Positions 1 through 8,898 of a DNA stretch of 32,821 nucleotides are shown here, piece after piece (position 1 is the stretch's first letter; the number at the start of each line of letters is the position of its first letter). The DNA is taken from contig CAZUSI010000009.1 of the NCBI GenBank assembly GCA_964623395.1, positions 1 through 32,821 on the forward strand. The letters are read 5' to 3'. The position numbers and the translations under genes were made by a program. This DNA comes from JBDRZD01 sp964623395. Its GTDB lineage: Bacteria; Hydrothermota; Hydrothermia; Hydrothermales; Hydrothermaceae. The notes under the pieces are model-generated. The model saw only the letters and a program-made list of their open reading frames with translations. It searched no databases and was not told where the DNA came from.

Positions 1-8
1 ATTAATTT

Positions 9-127
<119 letters not shown>

Positions 128-137
128 TTTTAAAATT

Positions 138-1568
138 ATGGATATTCTTTTATTTTTCTTTTTCCCATTTCTTTCCCTTTTTTTAATTTTTTTAATTCCT
201 TCAAGATTCAAAAATTTTATCTTTCTATTCAGTATATTTCTTATTTTAATTCATTTCTCTTATTTCCTTTATTTTATTTTTAAAAATGAAATCCCTTTTT
301 TTCAAAAAATAGGATGGATAAAATTTTTTAACATAAACCTTTCCTTTTATATTGATAATTTAAGCATCTCTTTAATAATTTTAAATTTTATAATTTTTAT
401 TACAGGCCTTCTATTTTCAATTAAAGAAATTGAGGAAAGAGTGAAGGAATTTTTAATATGGTGTTTTTTACTTTTAGCAGGAATAAATGGTGTATTTATT
501 TCATCTGATTTGTTTTTATTCTTTTTATCATGGGAATTTATGTTAATTCCGATGTTCTTTATAATTAAGGATTGGGGATATGAAAAAAGGGAATATGCCT
601 CCTTTAAATTTTTAATATATACGATGACAGGTTCTTCATTTTTAATAACAGGTATTTTAATAACTGTTTTTTATTTTAAAAATTTAAAGGGTTTTTTCTC
701 CTTTGATATTTTTGAAATTTCAAAAATTTCTTTACCTTACAATTTAGAAAAAATTCTTTTCTTTTTATTCATAATTTCCTTTTTAATAAAAATTCCCTTA
801 TTCCCTTTCCATACTTGGCTTCCTGATGCCCATACACAGGCACCTTCCTTTGGCTCTGCTATTTTAGCAGGTATTCTTTTGAAAACAGGTGCTTATGGTA
901 TTTTAAGAATAATTTTGAATTTCTTTCCAAATTTTTCAAAAGAAATTAAAGATATTATAATAATTCTTTCTTTATTCAATATAATTTATTCTCCTTTAAT
1001 GGCAATTGTTCAAAAGGACTTAAAAAGATTAATTGCATATTCAAGTATAGGTCATATGGGATTTATAACTGTTGGCATATTTACATTTGAAAAAGAGGGT
1101 ATCCAAGGGAGCATATTTCAAATTTTTAATCATGGAATTACAATATCTGGTTTATTTATGATTGCAGGTGCAATATATAAAAGGAAAGGGACAAGGGAGA
1201 TTGAAAAACTTGGCGGTCTTGCCTCAAAAATCCCCATTCTTTCTTTTATTTTTGCCCTATTCATGCTTTCAGGAATAGGTCTTCCAGGACTTAACAATTT
1301 TGCAGGAGAGTTTCTAATAATCTATGCCTTATTTAAAAATAATGTTTTTGTTGCAATGATAAGTTTAATAGGAATTATTTTAACATGTGCCTATTTTCTT
1401 ACTGCATATAGGAAATCAATATTTGGAGAATATAAGGGAGAAGAAATAAGGGATTTAAGAATAAATGAAATTCTTTCATTTATCCCCCTTATATTTTTAA
1501 TATTTTATCTTGGTCTTTATCCAAAAATATTTTTAGAAAATTTTAAGGAAATAACTTTATGGAAATAA
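138..1568 (+). CDS. nuoM: NADH-quinone oxidoreductase subunit M (NuoM/ND4-like antiporter subunit)
   Basis: Polytopic proton-pumping subunit of the complex I membrane arm, 476 aa. Visible family marks are the TM5 glutamate in SWEFMLIP (E133), the TM7 lysine in LIKIPLFPFHTWLPD (K218), K249 in the LAGILLKTGAYG segment and K294 in QKDLKRLIAYSSIGHMGF. These are the residues that form the proton channel in the antiporter-like subunits. The frame can be opened at a GTG at 117, but that codon lies inside the 5S rRNA; ATG 138 gives a normal hydrophobic N-terminus and is preferred. No Shine-Dalgarno sequence precedes it except the G run of the 5S 3' end. nuoN overlaps its end by 10 bp. nuoL, which normally precedes it, is absent: the 5S gene stands there instead. 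A membrane-hydrogenase or Mrp-type subunit is less likely because a genuine NuoN follows. Confidence 0.93.
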   Translation: MDILLFFFFPFLSLFLIFLIPSRFKNFIFLFSIFLILIHFSYFLYFIFKNEIPFFQKIGWIKFFNINLSFYIDNLSISLIILNFIIFITGLLFSIKEIEERVKEFLIWCFLLLAGINGVFISSDLFLFFLSWEFMLIPMFFIIKDWGYEKREYASFKFLIYTMTGSSFLITGILITVFYFKNLKGFFSFDIFEISKISLPYNLEKILFFLFIISFLIKIPLFPFHTWLPDAHTQAPSFGSAILAGILLKTGAYGILRIILNFFPNFSKEIKDIIIILSLFNIIYSPLMAIVQKDLKRLIAYSSIGHMGFITVGIFTFEKEGIQGSIFQIFNHGITISGLFMIAGAIYKRKGTREIEKLGGLASKIPILSFIFALFMLSGIGLPGLNNFAGEFLIIYALFKNNVFVAMISLIGIILTCAYFLTAYRKSIFGEYKGEEIRDLRINEILSFIPLIFLIFYLGLYPKIFLENFKEITLWK

Positions 1569-2896
1569 AAATTTTTTCAACAGAAATTTTTGTTTTTTCA
1601 GGAATATTTTTAAGTTTGTTATTTTTTTTATTTTCAAAAAGGATTTTTTATTTTTATCTTATCTCTATTCTTTCACATTTAATTTCAATTTTTTCAGAGT
1701 TTTATCTTTTAAAAAATAAGGTATCAGGAGAAATTTATTTTTTAAAATTTTCCTTTGAAGGGGAAGTTTTATCAATAATTTTAATTTTTTCTTCCTTAAT
1801 ATCAATTTTCCTTTTCTTAGATTATTATAAAAAAGAAATTATTAAAAGGGAAATTCCCTTTTTAATTTTAAATTCCCTATTAGCAATTTTAATCCTCATA
1901 AAATCCAATAACCTTTTTATTTCATTTCTTGCAATAGAATACCTTTCTATTACAATTTATTCAATGATTATTTCCTTTAAAGAATGTGAGCTTGGAATAG
2001 AAGCACTTTTAAAATATTTTATTCTTTCCTCCTTTTCCTCTTTATTAATCCTTTTTTCTCTTTCAATCCTATATTTAAATTCATCAAACCTTAATTATCA
2101 TTTTTTAATGGAAAAGGAATTCTATCCCCTTCATCTTTTAGGAATTATATTTTTATTTGCAGGACTTTCCTTTAAACTTCTTTTTGTTCCTTTCCATCTA
2201 TGGACACCTGATATATTTGAAGCCCTTCCTTTTCCTTTCATATCATATATTTCTGTGGTTCCAAAAATTGGTATGTTTGGTTTCCTTTATTTTCTTCATG
2301 AAAATTTAAACTTTGATGTTCTTTATATAGGAATTATATCAATAATTACAGCTTCTATTGGGAATATAAGTGCTTTAATTGAAAGAAAATTAAAAAGGGT
2401 TTTTGCTTTTTCAACTGTTGCCCATTCAGGTTATATTTTACTTCCCTTCCTTTCAAAATCAAAAGTTCTATTTGATGCCTTAATATTTTATTTACTTATT
2501 TATTCAATAATGCAATCGGGAATTTTTCTTTTATTACAAAACCTTAAAGATGAAAATGTTAAAATTGAAGATTTAAAAAACAAAACTTCTTTATCCTTTT
2601 CCTTCTTTTCTTTAATATTTCTTTTATCCCTTACAGGAATTCCACCAACAGGTGGATTTTATGGAAAATTTTATATATTCTCTCTTTGCATAAATGAAGG
2701 ATATATATTTTATGTTCTTATTGCCTTTTTAAATTCAGTTATATCTGCTTATTATTATTTGAGAATTGCAGGTGAAATCTTTAAGGGAAAGGAAAAAATA
2801 AATTTAAGTATTCTTTCAAATATTTTGATTGTTTTATTAACTTCTCTTATAATATTATTTGGAATTTATCCTGAGTTTATAAATATTGTAAAATGA
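1559..2896 (+). CDS. nuoN: NADH-quinone oxidoreductase subunit N (NuoN/ND2-like)
   Basis: Third antiporter-like subunit of the complex I membrane arm, 445 aa, hydrophobic throughout. It carries the family's LSLTGIPPTGGFYGKFYIF motif near residue 360, the TM5 glutamate in AIEYLSITIYSM (E127), the TM7 lysine in SFKLLFVPFHLWTPD (K206) and K236 in VVPKIGMFGF. The start is supported by AAGGAA at 1545-1550, 8 nt upstream, inside the end of nuoM. It overlaps nuoM by 10 bp and rfaE2 by 4 bp (ATGA), so translation is probably coupled. With nuoM it forms the tail of a nuo operon whose other genes are not in view. Confidence 0.93.
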   Translation: MEIKIFSTEIFVFSGIFLSLLFFLFSKRIFYFYLISILSHLISIFSEFYLLKNKVSGEIYFLKFSFEGEVLSIILIFSSLISIFLFLDYYKKEIIKREIPFLILNSLLAILILIKSNNLFISFLAIEYLSITIYSMIISFKECELGIEALLKYFILSSFSSLLILFSLSILYLNSSNLNYHFLMEKEFYPLHLLGIIFLFAGLSFKLLFVPFHLWTPDIFEALPFPFISYISVVPKIGMFGFLYFLHENLNFDVLYIGIISIITASIGNISALIERKLKRVFAFSTVAHSGYILLPFLSKSKVLFDALIFYLLIYSIMQSGIFLLLQNLKDENVKIEDLKNKTSLSFSFFSLIFLLSLTGIPPTGGFYGKFYIFSLCINEGYIFYVLIAFLNSVISAYYYLRIAGEIFKGKEKINLSILSNILIVLLTSLIILFGIYPEFINIVK

Positions 2897-3357
2897 TAGT
2901 TTCAAGAAAAGAAATTAAAAAAATTTCAAGGAAATTAAAAAAAGAGGGTAAAAAAATAGTTTTTACAAATGGATGTTTTGATTTAATTCATAAAGGTCAT
3001 ATTTATCTTTTAAGAGAGGCAAAAAAATTGGGCGATGTTTTAATTGTTGGAATAAATAGCGATAAATCAGTTAAAAAGATTAAAGGAGAAAAGCGCCCTA
3101 TTTTGAAAGAAGGAGAAAGAACCTTTATAATAGATAATATAAAAGGAGTTGATTATGTGGTTTTATTTGATGAAGAAACACCAGAAAAACTTATTAAAGA
3201 AATTTGCCCTGATTTCCTTGTTAAAGGAGGTGACTATAAGAAGGAAGAAGTTGTTGGAAAAGAATTTGTGGAGAAAAGTGGAGGGAGGGTCATAATAATT
3301 CCTTACCTTAAAAATTTTTCAACAACTAAATTGATAGAAAGGATTAAAAATGAATGA
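2893..3357 (+). CDS. rfaE2: D-glycero-beta-D-manno-heptose 1-phosphate adenylyltransferase (RfaE domain II)
   Basis: Stand-alone nucleotidyltransferase of 154 aa, equivalent to the C-terminal half of HldE. It activates heptose 1-phosphate to ADP-heptose for LPS inner core or other heptosylated surface glycans. The cytidylyltransferase fold signature VFTNGCFDLIHKGHIYLL is at residues 23-40, with the HKGH nucleotide-binding motif at 33-36, followed by GDVLIVGINSDKSVKKIKGEKRP and a late TTKLIERI helix (the STT motif of the family). It starts in the nuoN stop codon (ATGATAG) with no Shine-Dalgarno sequence, implying coupling. The kinase half (HldE domain I), GmhA and GmhB are not nearby. A related sugar or glycerol nucleotidyltransferase cannot be fully excluded. 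Confidence 0.9.
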   Translation: MIVSRKEIKKISRKLKKEGKKIVFTNGCFDLIHKGHIYLLREAKKLGDVLIVGINSDKSVKKIKGEKRPILKEGERTFIIDNIKGVDYVVLFDEETPEKLIKEICPDFLVKGGDYKKEEVVGKEFVEKSGGRVIIIPYLKNFSTTKLIERIKNE

Positions 3358-5392
3358 ACTAAAAAAATTTTTAAATGAAGAACAATTTAAAGCAGTTACC
3401 CATAAAGAAGGTCCTGCCCTTGTCCTTGCAGGTGCAGGAACAGGTAAGACAAGGGTATTGACTTATAGAATTTATTATCTTGTTAAGTATAAAAATATAA
3501 ATCCAGAAAACATTTTTGCAACAACATTTACAAATAAAGCAGCAGATGAGATGAGAGAAAGGATAAATTTCCTTTTAGGGAAAGAGATAAAAGGAATATG
3601 GCTTGGGACATTTCATTCTTTAATACTCAGAATATTGAGAAAATATGCGGACAGAGTTGGTTATCTTCCCTATTTTTCTGTTTATGATAGAGAAGATCAG
3701 AAAAATTTATTGAGAGAGATAATGAAAAAGGAAGGGGAGAGCATAAATTTTATGCTTCACAGAATTTCAAGAATAAAAATAGGTGTTGAAGAAGTTGAAA
3801 ATGAAAAGGAAGGAGAGATACTCATAAAATATAATAGAAAACTTAAGGAAGCAAATGCAATGGATTTTGACGATATACTCCTTTACGGTGTTTATCTTTT
3901 TGAAAATTATGAAGATGTAAGAGAAATATATTCTTCGCGCTTTAAACATATTCTTGTTGATGAATTTCAGGATACAAATTATGTTCAATATAAGTTTTTA
4001 AAATTGATTTCATCAAAGTATAGGAATTTGTTTGTTGTTGGTGATGAGGATCAGGCAATTTATAAATTTAGAGGAGCAAATCCAGAAAATATTATGGAAC
4101 TTAGAAATGATTTTAAAGATTTAAAAATTTATAAACTTGAGGAAAATTATAGGTCAACAGGAAATATTTTAAAGGCAGCAAAGGAGGTTATAGAAAAGAA
4201 TAAGATAAGAATTGGTAAAAATCTTTATACAAAAAATGGAGAAGGAGAAAAAATAGAAATAATAGAAACATATGATGAAAGAGAAGAGGCAGAAAAGGTC
4301 TATGAGATAATAATGAAGGAAAAAAGAAAGTTGAATGAGTTTTTAATTCTTTACAGAACAAATGCACAATCAAGACCCTTTGAAGAAGTTTTTATAGCTA
4401 AAAATCTTCCTTATAGGGTTATAGGTGGAATACATTTCTTTGATAGAAAAGAAATAAAGGATTTGCTTTCTTATTTATATGTGATAACAAATCCAAAAGA
4501 TGATATAAGTTTTAAAAGAATTATAAATGTTCCACCAAGAGGATTTGGAGAAAAAAGGATACTCTTTTTAGAAAAGATGGCTAAAAGGAAAAATTTATCA
4601 CTTTTTGAGACACTTCTTTCTCTTAATAAAGATGAAATTCCGTTAAATTATAGGAAGGAATTCCTTAAAGCAAGGGAGCTCTTTGAATATTTAATTGAAA
4701 TCATAAAAAATAAAAATATTTATGATGTTTTAGAAGAACTTGTTAAAAAAATTAATTATTTTGATTATTTAAAAACACTTTGTAAGGACGAGAAGGAGTA
4801 TGAAGAAAAATATTCTCATGTTATGGAACTTTTTGCATCTACAAAGGAATTCTGTGAAAGGAGTGAAGATAAATCAATAATTTCATATCTTTCACAAATC
4901 TCTGTTAAAACTGATGCTGATGAATATGATGAGAAAAGGGGGGTTATTTCCCTTTTAACTGTTCACAATGCAAAAGGTCTTGAAGCACCATGCGTAATAA
5001 TTACAGGATGCGAGGATGGAATATTTCCCCATAAGGCAGCTTTTGATTCTGATGATGAACTTGAAGAGGAAAGGAGATTGTTTCATGTTGCAATGACAAG
5101 AGCAAAAGAGAAATTATACATTCTTTATGCAAGAAGTAGGTTTGGGAGAGGCAAGGGATTTTTAGAACCAAGTAGATTTTTATTTGATATTCCTGAAGAT
5201 ACTTATATATGGAAGAATAAACCTGATATTACAAGAAAAACAGAATTTGAAAAAGGGGAGAAGGTTTTTCATCCTGTATTTGGAATAGGTGAGATAATTG
5301 ATATTTATGATGGAAAGGCTGAAATTCTCTTCTATAAACAAGGTGTAAAAAAGATTGTTCTTGAATATGCAAAAGATATGAAGAAAATATGA
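3350..5392 (+). CDS. pcrA: ATP-dependent DNA helicase, UvrD/PcrA family (SF1A)
   Basis: 3'-5' SF1 helicase of 680 aa for repair and replication-fork or transcription-conflict clearance. Motifs in order: Q-motif around Q12, Walker A GAGTGKT (28-34), motif Ia TFTNKAADEMRERI, motif II VDEFQDTNYVQYKFL, motif III GDEDQAIYKFRGAN, motif IV LEENYRSTGNI, motif V LTVHNAKGLEAPCVI and motif VI ERRLFHVAMTRAKEKLYI. The C-terminal 45 residues (KGEKVFHPVFGIGEI...) resemble the Tudor-like RNA-polymerase-binding tail of PcrA/UvrD, which favours this family over Rep or RecB. Start ATG 3350 lies 7 bases inside rfaE2, with an AAAGGA upstream. The stop abuts the next gene directly. PcrA versus UvrD naming is a convention; the function is the same. 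Confidence 0.93.
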   Translation: MNELKKFLNEEQFKAVTHKEGPALVLAGAGTGKTRVLTYRIYYLVKYKNINPENIFATTFTNKAADEMRERINFLLGKEIKGIWLGTFHSLILRILRKYADRVGYLPYFSVYDREDQKNLLREIMKKEGESINFMLHRISRIKIGVEEVENEKEGEILIKYNRKLKEANAMDFDDILLYGVYLFENYEDVREIYSSRFKHILVDEFQDTNYVQYKFLKLISSKYRNLFVVGDEDQAIYKFRGANPENIMELRNDFKDLKIYKLEENYRSTGNILKAAKEVIEKNKIRIGKNLYTKNGEGEKIEIIETYDEREEAEKVYEIIMKEKRKLNEFLILYRTNAQSRPFEEVFIAKNLPYRVIGGIHFFDRKEIKDLLSYLYVITNPKDDISFKRIINVPPRGFGEKRILFLEKMAKRKNLSLFETLLSLNKDEIPLNYRKEFLKARELFEYLIEIIKNKNIYDVLEELVKKINYFDYLKTLCKDEKEYEEKYSHVMELFASTKEFCERSEDKSIISYLSQISVKTDADEYDEKRGVISLLTVHNAKGLEAPCVIITGCEDGIFPHKAAFDSDDELEEERRLFHVAMTRAKEKLYILYARSRFGRGKGFLEPSRFLFDIPEDTYIWKNKPDITRKTEFEKGEKVFHPVFGIGEIIDIYDGKAEILFYKQGVKKIVLEYAKDMKKI

Positions 5393-6481
5393 ATGAAAAT
5401 ATTAGATAAGTATCTTTTTAAAGAATTCCTTAAATATTTTATAATTTTTTTATTTGGCGTTATACTACTTTATATAATTGTTGATTTTTTTGAAAAGATT
5501 GATAGATTTTTAAAGGCAGAAATTCCCTTCTTTATCCTTTTAAAATATTATTTTTATCAAATTCCTGACCTATACACACTTCTTTTACCTGTCTCTTTGC
5601 TTTTAACCCCATTTTTTTCCATAGGAAACCTTGCAAGGAGAAAAGAAATAATTGCGATGAAGGCATCAGGAATAAACCTTTTAAGAATTTCAATTCCATT
5701 AATATTTTTTGGCTTTTTATTAACGGTCTCTTCCTTTTTAAATCAAGAGTTTTTAAAACCAAATTTTCAAAAAAAATTTAAAGAAATAAATTATAAATAC
5801 ATAAAAAAAATTCCTTCACCTTCTGAAAGGATTTATGCTTTTGACCTTACATTTTTAGAAAGTAGGGGTAAAAATTTTTATATCTTTGGATACATATCAT
5901 CAAAAGAGGAAATGTCAAAGAATATTGTGGTATTAACTTTTGAAAAGAATAAACTTTTAAGAAGGATTGATGCTGATAAAGGAATATTTGAGGGTAATGG
6001 ATGGAGATTTTATGATATTATAGAAAGGAGGTTTGATGAAGATGGGAATATAAAAGAGGTTTTTAAATATAAAGAGAAATTTTATTCAGATTTAAAATCT
6101 TCTCCAATTTTGATTTTAAAAGAGGAGAAAACAATTGATGAGATGAATTTCTTTGAAATTTTATCCCTTATAAAAACAAAAAAAGATGCGGGAATGAATT
6201 TCTCAAAAGAAGTTGTTGAAGCAAATTCAAGAATTTCATTTCCAATTGTTTCTCTTTTAACTTTGGTTTTTGTTTTACCCCTTTCCTTTACAATTGAACG
6301 AGGTGGAAAAACTTTTGCTCTTTCTTTTGGTTCTTTTCTTTCTTTCATTTATTGGGGATTAATGGAAATATCAAGAGCACTTGGTGAAACCCAGAAACTT
6401 TCACCTTATGTTGCTCCATGGCTTCCCAATATTATTTTCTTATTTGCAGGAGTAATAACACTAATTAAAATAAGAAAATGA
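5393..6481 (+). CDS. LptF/LptG-family permease of the LPS export ABC transporter
   Basis: Inner-membrane permease of 362 aa (YjgP/YjgQ family) that with LptB extracts LPS and feeds it to the periplasmic bridge. TM1 is at about 11-32, TM2 about 56-78 and TM3 about 100-117. The conserved cytoplasmic coupling segment NLARRKEIIAMKASGINLLRI (79-99) lies between TM2 and TM3. A soluble beta-rich region of roughly 150 residues follows, then three C-terminal TM segments ending in LIKIRK. The start codon abuts the helicase stop (TGA|ATG). LptF and LptG cannot be told apart from sequence alone, and the second permease, LptB, LptA and LptC are not in this window. It implies a diderm envelope. Confidence 0.9.
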   Translation: MKILDKYLFKEFLKYFIIFLFGVILLYIIVDFFEKIDRFLKAEIPFFILLKYYFYQIPDLYTLLLPVSLLLTPFFSIGNLARRKEIIAMKASGINLLRISIPLIFFGFLLTVSSFLNQEFLKPNFQKKFKEINYKYIKKIPSPSERIYAFDLTFLESRGKNFYIFGYISSKEEMSKNIVVLTFEKNKLLRRIDADKGIFEGNGWRFYDIIERRFDEDGNIKEVFKYKEKFYSDLKSSPILILKEEKTIDEMNFFEILSLIKTKKDAGMNFSKEVVEANSRISFPIVSLLTLVFVLPLSFTIERGGKTFALSFGSFLSFIYWGLMEISRALGETQKLSPYVAPWLPNIIFLFAGVITLIKIRK

Positions 6482-7521
6482 GAAAATGTGATTTTTGCAA
6501 TAAAGAATACGATTATATTTCAAATTTTCTTCCTTTTTGTAGAAATTGTATTTTAGAAAGGTTTGAAGACATAAAGGAGAAAATAATTGAAAAACATGAA
6601 ATATCAAGAAAAGAATTTGGTCTTCCCCCTTTTCCACCTTCTAATGGAATTAAATGTGGTCTTTGTAAAAGAGATTGCAAAATAGGAGAAGGTGAATATG
6701 GTTTTTGTGGTCTTAAAAAGGTTTTAAATGGAAAACTTGTAAATATTGGTTCAAAGGAAAGGGGCTTTTTAAAATATTATTATGACCCATTACCAACGAA
6801 TTGTGTTGCTGATTGGGTATGCAAGGGGCATAAAAAAATTGGATATTTTAATCTTGCAATATTTTATGAAACATGCTCCTTAAACTGCCTTTTCTGTCAG
6901 AACTATCATTTTAGATATTTACAGCCCAAAATTGAAAAACCATTAACTCCAAAGGAAATAATTGAAAAGATAAATGAAAAAGTTTATTGCATCTGTTTTT
7001 TTGGAGGAGATCCAACAACTCAATCCCTTCATTCAATTGAAATTGCAAAAGGTGCTTTAAAGAAAAATGTTGTTGTATGTTATGAATCAAATGGTTTATG
7101 GAATGAAAAAATTTTAGAAGAGATTGTTTTTTATGTTAAAGAATCAGGAGGAATTTTAAAGTTTGATATAAAAGCATGGAATAAGGAAATTTATTTTGCA
7201 TTAACAGGATATGAAGGGGAAGGCGTTTTTAAAAATTTTGAAAAATGTTTTGAAATTTTAAAGGAAGATTCAAAAAATCATTTATGTGTTTCAACACTTT
7301 TGGTTCCTGGATATATAAATGGAGAGGAGATTAGAAAAATTGCGAGATTTATAAAAAGTTTTGACCCTGAAATTCCTTATGCACTTTTAGCATTTGCCCC
7401 TCATTTTAAAATGAAAGATATAAGAAGAACAAAAAAAGAAGAGGCAGAAAAATTATTTAAGATTGCAAAAGAAGAAGGTTTAAAAAATGTAAGGATTGGA
7501 AATATTTTTCTTCTATCTTAA
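6478..7521 (+). CDS. Cys-rich radical SAM protein, PflA/AmrS-like (COG1180/COG1313)
   Basis: Radical SAM enzyme of 347 aa; substrate unknown. The [4Fe-4S] motif is ETCSLNCLFCQNYHF with C133, C137 and C140 (CxxxCxxC), and FFGGDPTTQSLHS supplies the glycine-rich SAM-binding turn. This resembles glycyl-radical-activating enzymes and the AmmeMemoRadiSam-type AmrS proteins. Two further Cys sets precede it: a zinc-ribbon-like C4/C7/C21/C24, and C60xxC63xxxC67...C77, which is shared with the AmrS/PflX families. C109 and C115 lie in the DPLPTNCVADWVC segment. It overlaps the permease by 4 bp (ATGA) and is the last gene of the plus-strand run, overlapping the convergent mgtE by 9 bp. No glycyl radical enzyme or Memo gene is adjacent, so its partner is not indicated. 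Confidence 0.82.
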   Translation: MRKCDFCNKEYDYISNFLPFCRNCILERFEDIKEKIIEKHEISRKEFGLPPFPPSNGIKCGLCKRDCKIGEGEYGFCGLKKVLNGKLVNIGSKERGFLKYYYDPLPTNCVADWVCKGHKKIGYFNLAIFYETCSLNCLFCQNYHFRYLQPKIEKPLTPKEIIEKINEKVYCICFFGGDPTTQSLHSIEIAKGALKKNVVVCYESNGLWNEKILEEIVFYVKESGGILKFDIKAWNKEIYFALTGYEGEGVFKNFEKCFEILKEDSKNHLCVSTLLVPGYINGEEIRKIARFIKSFDPEIPYALLAFAPHFKMKDIRRTKKEEAEKLFKIAKEEGLKNVRIGNIFLLS

Positions 7522-8898
7522 GAAAATTGTTGCAATCCCCAAATATATTCCTGTTCCAACAATATCTGCAATTGTTGTTATTAAAGGTGTGCTTGCAGTT
7601 GCAGGGTCCTTTTTAAATTTTGTAAATAAAAAGGGTAAAAGTATCCCAATTAAACATCCAACAATAACATTTAATATCATTGCACTTACAACAACAGATG
7701 CTATCTTTATTCCTCCACCTCTTATTATTCCCATAAAGGATATTCCTATTCCCATTGTAATTCCCAGTAAAAAGGCGAGAGCAAATTCTCTTAAAACTAA
7801 ATAAATCCAGTCCTTCATTTCAATAGTTTTTAAAGCCATTGCCCTTATAACAAGTGTTGCTGATTGTGAACCAGCATTTCCTGCTGTATCAACAAGGACT
7901 GGTAAAAATGTTACAAGAACAACATATTTTGCAATTGTTTCCTGAAATCTTTGTATTATTCCACCTGTAAGTAAATCCATTAAAAGTAATACAATTAACC
8001 ATGTGATACGACTTTTATAAAGTTTTATTAAAGGCACTTCCTTTATCCTTGTTATAAGTTCAAGTCCGACAGGGGTAGGATGAATTGCCGAAATCTTTGT
8101 TATATCTTCTGTTTGCTCTTCTTCCATTACATCAATTATATCATCAATTGTTACAATTCCAAGAAGATAATTGTCATTATCAGTTACAGGTAATGCAACA
8201 AGATTGTATTTTTTCATAATTTCTATTGCTTTTTCCTGGTCCTCATAGGGAGAAATTGAAATGAATTGAAAATCCATAATTTCTTCAACTTTTTGTTCAG
8301 GTTCTGCAAGTATAATTCTTCTTAAAGGAATATCATCAATAAGATGAAATTCATCATCAACAACATAAATCATATTTATTGTTTCTGCATCCCTTCCATA
8401 TTTTCTTATATGCTCAATTGCCTTTTTAATTGTCCATTCAGATTTTATTGCTACATAATCAGGTGTCATGAGTCTTCCAACACTATTTTTTGGATATCCA
8501 AGAAGCGTTAATGCTTCTCTTCTTTCATTAGGTGAAAGAAAATTAAGAAGTTTCCTTGTTAAAGTTGGTGCTATTTCTTCAAAAAGAGAAGTTCTATCAT
8601 CAGGAGCAAGTTCTGAAATTATTGTTTTTATTTCTTCATCCTTTAAACCTTCAATTATTTTTTTCTGTGTTTCAGAATCAAATTCAGAAAATACTTCTAC
8701 CTGTAATTTTTTTGGAAGCATTAAAAATATACTGAGTGCTTCCTCTTTCTTTAAGTCATCAAGTAGTTCTGCTATGTCAGCAGGTTCCCAATTTATTATT
8801 ACATCTTTTAATTCTCTATAATTTTTATTTTTTAATAGTTCCTCAATCTCCGGTTTTAAAAGCATTACAAGAGACATCAAATTTTTTCTTCTTTCCAT
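7513..8898 (-). CDS. mgtE: Magnesium transporter MgtE
   Basis: Mg2+-gated Mg2+ channel of 461 aa in the inner membrane. The N-terminal superhelical domain (about 1-130; PADIAELLDDL, LAPDDRTSLFEEI) is followed by VGRLMTPDYVAI and two CBS domains (about 135-255, the second with LPVTDNDNYLLGIVTIDDII), the acidic gating module. A linker helix and five TM helices complete it. The family signature DTAGNAGSQSATLVIRA opens the pore domain, and ITTIADIVGTGIYLG near the C-terminus contains the pore aspartate of the ADxxG motif. Its ATG directly abuts the stop of the regulator gene upstream (TAA|ATG), so the two are co-transcribed. There is no distinct Shine-Dalgarno sequence. The length is normal for the family. 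Confidence 0.95.
   Translation of the reverse strand: MERRKNLMSLVMLLKPEIEELLKNKNYRELKDVIINWEPADIAELLDDLKKEEALSIFLMLPKKLQVEVFSEFDSETQKKIIEGLKDEEIKTIISELAPDDRTSLFEEIAPTLTRKLLNFLSPNERREALTLLGYPKNSVGRLMTPDYVAIKSEWTIKKAIEHIRKYGRDAETINMIYVVDDEFHLIDDIPLRRIILAEPEQKVEEIMDFQFISISPYEDQEKAIEIMKKYNLVALPVTDNDNYLLGIVTIDDIIDVMEEEQTEDITKISAIHPTPVGLELITRIKEVPLIKLYKSRITWLIVLLLMDLLTGGIIQRFQETIAKYVVLVTFLPVLVDTAGNAGSQSATLVIRAMALKTIEMKDWIYLVLREFALAFLLGITMGIGISFMGIIRGGGIKIASVVVSAMILNVIVGCLIGILLPFLFTKFKKDPATASTPLITTIADIVGTGIYLGIATIFLR

Noticed and set aside
7496..7804. Plus-strand open frame opposite mgtE, and similar frames at 8468-8821, 8736-9053, 13755-14078 and 30399-30629
   Set aside because: They lie antisense to clearly conserved genes, have low-complexity or biased composition and no family features; they arise from the AT-rich codon usage of the real genes.
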